Shown piece by piece: positions 59,270-64,000 of a DNA stretch of 64,000 nucleotides. The translations under genes and the position numbers were made by a program. Source of the DNA: Trichobilharzia regenti (Eukaryota > Platyhelminthes > Trematoda > Strigeidida > Schistosomatidae); NCBI GenBank assembly GCA_944472135.2, contig OX235262.1, forward strand, positions 41,219,804 through 41,283,803, given 5' to 3'. The notes below the pieces were generated by a model. The model did not search any database. It saw nothing but the letters and a program-made list of their open reading frames with translations, and had not been told where the DNA came from. How positions within the stretch are numbered: the first letter of the stretch is position 1; each line of letters starts with the position of its first letter.

Positions 59270-59770
59270 CTTGGCGGCCTGTTCGACACCTGGGCTACCT
59301 TTTCCTGCATCTACATATTGCATCTAATAGTCATGTTTTCATTCCTAATTTTAAGAAAATATGATTACAAATCGCATAAAATACAGTAATTCATTCATTA
59401 AACGTTTCAAACCATATGACTTTCATGCATCTAATAAATCTAAGAGAAAATATCACGCTGGCTGGCAGCGTGCACTTAAACAGACACCTTTATATCGTAC
59501 AACTATTCCTGTTATTGTCACTTCAAACTGACGTTCACTTACCAACAAAATTATGCATCTCCAGTCTCTCTTATTATCTGATACTTATCACAATACGGCG
59601 ATTGTTGCATTACAAGAAACATGGCTCCATGAACTCTATGATGACAATCTGGTTTCCCTAAATGGTTTTACATTGTTTAGACAAGATCGACTATGCTCCA
59701 GAAAGAAAAGAGGTGGAGGTGTTGCAACTTTCATTCATTCTCAATGGTCAACTTCAAATAATGTATGTTT

Positions 59771-61221
59771 TTGATGTGGTTTTGTTCTCTGAGCTGGATG
59801 GTTAATTTGCGAAGCTTTCATCACCCTACTGGGTGAAATCCGCAGTGCATACTTCAATTTGAAGTGAGCTTTTAGATTTCTTCACGAGTTTATTAATCAT
59901 CTCTCCTGGCCAGTGACCTTGGACGTGATTGGTTGTTTATGTGTGTTTTCACACCTTCTAGGTTACTTGTATTGGAACTGATTGTTTCTTTGGCTTGAAC
60001 TTTAACCCTTTGTGTGTGAAGTTTCTTTCTTATTGGTTGATAAATTTTGTCTATCTCGATGTGTCTATTGATTGATGATTCACTGGAATGCCAAGCTTCT
60101 AAAAATTCTCTAGCATTCTTGTTGTTTCCTCTGTCTAATATTTGAACGTTGTCCCAGTCGAATTGATGTCCGTGGTTGTCTGTATGTAGTGATATGAGGG
60201 AGTGGATATCATGTCTTTTGACGGCTAACTTATGTTCGTGGATACGAAGACGAAGGAGACGTCCAATTTGGCCAATGTAGTGTTTTTCGCAGTTGTTACA
60301 GTTTATTTTGTAGATGATGTTGGTTTTGTCTACTTTCGCTGTTGAGTCTTTTGGTTGACATAGAATTGAGTGCAGCGACTTTGTTGGTTTGTGTACGACG
60401 TCAATTCCTAAAGGTTTGAAGAGTCTTGTAGTGATTTCTGAGATATCCTTTATGTATGGTAAGGCAATTTTCTTTGTGCTTTCCTTGGTTGCTTTTGCTT
60501 TGGTAGGTTGTCTTGGAGGTATATGTTTTTTGATGAAATTCCGTGGATATCCATTCTTTTGGAAGACGTCCATGAGATACTTTTCTTCAATTTTCCTTAA
60601 GGTGGGAGTGCTGCAGTGAGTCCTTGCTCTCTTGAATACTGTTTGTATGCAATCCCTTTTGTGTGTTATTGGGTTGTTGCTGTTGTAATTTAGGATTTGG
60701 TCTGTGTGAGTTGATTTCCTATAAACTTGAGTTTCTAACTCCCCTGTGGTTGTTCGCTTGACTAAGACGTCCGAAAATGGTATTTTGTTCTCAGATTCCT
60801 CTTCTCTTGTGAATTTTATGTCGTTGAAGACGTTGTTTATTAAGTTGTGAGTTTTATCTAACTCGTTTCTTTTGATTATTGCAAATGTGTCGTCGACGTA
60901 GCGTATCCAAATCTTAGGTTTGATCTTTGGTAGAATTGTATTTTCGAGTCTTTGCATCACTGCTTCTGCAATCAAACGTGATATTGGCGATCCCATGGGT
61001 GTTCCTTTGACTTGTTCATATATTTGGCCGTTGAATTGGAAGTATGTTGTTAGGCATAGATTTATGCATTCCATCCAGCTTGTGTGTTGCATTTTCGATT
61101 GTTGTGGCAGTTGTTCGTCGTTGCTAAGTAATTGCTCCATGGTTTCGTTTGCTAGTTTTTGTCCGATGGAGGTATATAATGCTGTCACGTCGAAGGATAC
61201 CATTATTTCTTGTTCATATGA
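59771..61221 (-). mobile_element. Penelope-like element inserted in non-LTR copy 2, 5'-truncated
   Basis: Left and right flanks are adjacent in copy 1 (near 24470-24485), apart from a few bases that cannot be placed. The element therefore lies between about 59771 and 61221. It starts just before the RT motif-A block and has a 3' UTR of about 120 bases at its left end. Confidence 0.8.
59893..61203 (-). CDS. Penelope-like RT plus GIY-YIG endonuclease, N-terminally truncated but open
   Basis: 436 codons without a stop. RT motifs: MVSFDVTALYTSI (motif A), KGTPMGSPISRLIAEAVMQR (motif B) and IWIRYVDDTFAI (active-site YVDD), followed by NKIPFSDVLV and QVYRKSTHTDQILNYNSNN, which are typical of Penelope-like RT. 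The GIY-YIG nuclease is at about residues 290-375 (NIIYKINCNNCEKHYIGQIG, RLRIHEHKLA). The basic C-terminus ends SLARRDD. The first part of the RT is missing, because the element is 5'-truncated 17 bases before the first Met shown. The long open frame points to a fairly recent insertion. It is not the same family as 48629-49360. Confidence 0.85.
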   Translation of the reverse strand: MVSFDVTALYTSIGQKLANETMEQLLSNDEQLPQQSKMQHTSWMECINLCLTTYFQFNGQIYEQVKGTPMGSPISRLIAEAVMQRLENTILPKIKPKIWIRYVDDTFAIIKRNELDKTHNLINNVFNDIKFTREEESENKIPFSDVLVKRTTTGELETQVYRKSTHTDQILNYNSNNPITHKRDCIQTVFKRARTHCSTPTLRKIEEKYLMDVFQKNGYPRNFIKKHIPPRQPTKAKATKESTKKIALPYIKDISEITTRLFKPLGIDVVHKPTKSLHSILCQPKDSTAKVDKTNIIYKINCNNCEKHYIGQIGRLLRLRIHEHKLAVKRHDIHSLISLHTDNHGHQFDWDNVQILDRGNNKNAREFLEAWHSSESSINRHIEIDKIYQPIRKKLHTQRVKVQAKETISSNTSNLEGVKTHINNQSRPRSLARRDD

Positions 61222-64000
61222 ACTCTAATGACTTTATTGATTGTATAACAGTCAAATGCCGCCCGAAACACTTATCCAAGTTTAAATACGTCTTCATCTC
61301 TAACATTTATGTTACTCCTGGCTGTTCTGCCTCTGATCTATCTGATTTTGCTGATGAATTCACTGAATTCGCCGTTACACATCTTGAAAACTCTTTATCA
61401 GTTGTCACAGGAGATTTTAACTGCTGTGATTGTTCTTTCCTCGTATCATTAGGTCATGCCAATATTGTTAAATTCCCTACTCGACTTGATAAAACCTTGA
61501 CCTAGTGTTCATTAATGATGAGGAAATATATGAAGTACGCCGACGTGCTCCTATCATGAACTCAGATCATTGTATTATTCGGATATTACCTAAGATATAC
61601 AGCAGATCTCACTTTAATATCTTCTCAAATCTGTCCAAGAAAACACAGCAAAGGTGTTACTCACAAGAAAATATGCTCAAACTAAGATGTATGCTAAATG
61701 ACACTAACTGGGAACTTTTCAACGAACACAAACTGGATGATACTATTTCCAATTTGACTGACTATCTTAAATTCTGTCTTGATATATGCTGTCCAAAACA
61801 GATAATTTTCAAAAGAATGGATCGTTTTTCTTCCCCTCATCTCAAAAAACTTCGTAGAGAAAAAGAGAAGCTGTACAAGACAAAGAATAAATCTGGTCTT
61901 AAGAAGATAAACACCCAAATTAAATCTGAAATCAAGAGACTAAACAACATTTATAATCAAACAATACTATCTTGTAAAACCTCAGAAAACATATGGAAGC
62001 TTTTTAGAGAAATTACTGGTTGTGGTAAGCATAATAATTTTGCCTCTTCTATTGATGTAAATACTCTCAATAGATCTTTCATCCGCCCTCCAAATGTCCC
62101 TTCTGCCTTCAATTTAACTAATAACACGACCAGTGACTTTCATCGTTTCAATACTTCTGATGTTCTTAAATGTTTGAAATCTCTTAAACCTTCCCAGAGT
62201 CTAGGCCCTGATGGTATACCTGCCATTGTTTTAAAGAAATGTGCTGATATTTTAAGTAACCCACTTACAAGCATTTTCAATACTTCTTTTTCTAATAATG
62301 ATGTACCTTCTCTGTGGAAAGATATTAAAATCATCCCTGTACCCAAGTCTGGTTCTGGAGATAGTGTTAAGTTTAGACCAATTGCCATTACCTCTCCTTT
62401 TTTGAAACTGATGGAGAAATTACTGTTACAAAAACTCATTCCCTCCCTAAGCTTCTCAAACGATCCAAAGCAGTTTGCTTACAAACAGGGTAGAAGTACT
62501 TTGGATGCTGCTGCTGTGTTTCATCACAACATTGTATCCTCCTTAGACAAAGGGGCCAAGTATGTCCGTTGTACTTTCCTTGATTACACATCTGCTTTTG
62601 ACTCTGTACCTAGAGGCCTTTTGTTAAACAAGCTTAGCCTTACACAAACTGAGTCCTGGGCTATCAACTGGCTGCACTCTTACTTCTCCAATAGGATGCA
62701 GTACACGGTATATAATGGTGTAGCTTCCTCTCCTTTGCTTACTGAAGCTGGTGTTCCTCAGGGTGCTGTTCTCTCGCCGTTTCTCTTTTCCTTCTTCTTA
62801 CATGACTTACCTCTCTCAGACGAAATCAACTTCGTCAAATATGCAGATGACCTGACTGTTTCGCTTCCCGTTAAGTCTCAGTCAGACTGCTTCAAATTAA
62901 ATAGCTTCCTGTCGGACATCAGTCAGTGGTCTAAACTAAATGGCCTCACGCTGAATCCCTCAAAATGCCAGACTGTCGACTTCTCCTTTAGGCATAAACG
63001 AGATCTACAAACACTAGTAAGCACTCATGATGTCTGTAGAATTGAGGGGACTATAATTGAAACAAAGTCTAATGCAAAATACCTCGGATTAGTTATATCT
63101 TCCGACCTTACCTGGTCATCTCATATCCAAATGATTTCCAAGAAAGTGTTTCGTCTAACCTACTACATTAAGAAACTCAGACTAACTGGAGTCCCTCAAC
63201 CTCTGCTTTCACAATTTGTCAACTCTCGTATCCTACCTATTCTACTTTACTGTTCCCCGTTAGTCTTTCCTGGGTTACTGAAAAAGGACTATACCATCCT
63301 GAGAAGGATGTTGAAGGTAGTTAGTAGGACTAGCGGTGTAAAACTCAGTCAGCTCGTCACAACATTAGTGGATAAGCATCTGAATACATGCGAGAAATGG
63401 TCTAAAACCATACTCTCTGACCCCCAACACCCCCTCTATTCCCAACTCTCTCCTTGCATCTCATCAGGTAGAACCAGAAATCAGTACAAAATAATATATG
63501 CTCGTACAACCAAGTATAGGAACTCAACGATACCATATTTGGCCCGTGTTCTAAGTGACAGAGACAATGTTAGGCGTGAAACCTATGACTTGCTTTGTTG
63601 TTAATAACATAATTTTGGCCCTTGTTATTTCCCCCTTATACTCTCTTATTTGTACTCTATAGTGAACAACCTTCTTAAACATACTTAGCTGCTTAAAATT
63701 ATTATCATTGGCTTACTTTTTGTACTTTACTCTATTCCTTCTTTTGTATATCTACTGGGTCCGACTATATTATCACTATGATTATTAAAAAATTGTCCCG
63801 TCATTAACCATCATGTAACATTAGTTTTGTGGTTGTTCTTTGTTCGGCACTATTTAACTGACAATCTTGTTTGTTATTGCCACTATCACCATCTTAAAAA
63901 ATTTTGTATTATGCATGATTCCTCACACTACCACTACAAACACCGCATTAGTGCTGACAATAAAAAAACACAACCTGAAATGTTTATTTTATGATTGTTT

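Larger units (their letters stand above)
59505..63604 (+). pseudogene. Endonuclease-reverse transcriptase ORF of non-LTR copy 2
   Basis: The endonuclease start is at about 59505-59770 (RSLTNKIMHLQSLLL, LQETWLHELYDDN, KKRGGGVATFIHSQWST). It resumes at 61222 (DFIDCITVKCRPKHL, VVTGDFNCCD). A one-base loss near 61495 shifts the frame, and from 61505 to 63604 it is open for 699 codons. The RT has KFRPIAITSPFLKL, FLDYTSAFDSVPRG, GVPQGAVLSPFLFSFFLHDL and an intact YADD (about 62839-62850). TGG is kept where copy 1 has a stop. It is broken by a stop near 59530, the Penelope insertion and the frameshift. Confidence 0.85.
59270..64000 (+). mobile_element. Non-LTR retrotransposon (CR1/Jockey-like), copy 2, split by a Penelope-like element
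   Basis: It starts GGACCTTGGCGGCCTG like copy 1 at 19466. Coding parts flank an insertion at 59771-61221. The 3' UTR runs to the window edge and no terminal repeat is reached. Confidence 0.8.

Overview
This is eukaryotic, AT-rich, intron-bearing DNA from a parasitic flatworm, most likely a blood fluke (Schistosoma). The grounds are the repertoire: RTE (SR2-like) and CR1-like non-LTR elements, Penelope-like elements with GIY-YIG domains, BEL/Pao and Gypsy LTR elements, tRNA-headed SINEs and degenerate Smalpha-type hammerhead repeats, together with one host gene that has a 44-nt first intron and a 4-kb second intron. Species cannot be fixed from the sequence alone. Nearly all of the window is mobile DNA.

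Region 1-3170: the 5' part of a CR1-like element (minus), an RTE 3' fragment, and unassigned sequence. Region 3171-13038: a large inverted duplication, arms about 4.66 kb, each carrying a pol-less BEL/Pao-like element (gag of the DUF1759 type). The arms are separated by two unlike LTRs set head to head. Region 13039-17200: a further LTR, a head-to-head LTR junction, and a third, chimeric copy of the gag element. Region 17422-18481: a 1060-bp mini-Gypsy in which the start of gag is joined in frame to the tail of integrase.

Region 19276-27382 is a three-level nest: a solo BEL-like LTR is split by a non-LTR retrotransposon, which is itself split by a young Gypsy element (19819-24298, TSD CTGG). 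Region 29028-32992 is a complete, young gag-only BEL/Pao-like element (357-bp LTRs differing at one position, 5-bp TSD CGCCC). It also provides the empty site for an RTE insertion found in both arms of the inverted duplication. Region 33375-35970 is a CR1-like element with a mutated RT active site. Region 36481-37065 is a 585-bp TIR element with a TTAC TSD that I cannot assign to a family.

The only host gene recognised is at 40080-44640 (+): a WW plus BAG domain protein of 175 residues in three exons, a predicted Hsp70 co-chaperone related to BAG3. Its second intron holds two RTE fragments and a SINE. Downstream, 45000-64000 contains further RTE, Penelope-like, SINE, hammerhead-repeat and solo LTR copies. 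It ends with a second copy of the non-LTR family of the nest, interrupted this time by a Penelope-like element. Most retroelement ORFs are broken. The ORFs that remain open are two full gag ORFs, the mini-Gypsy ORF and long stretches of Gypsy and non-LTR pol.
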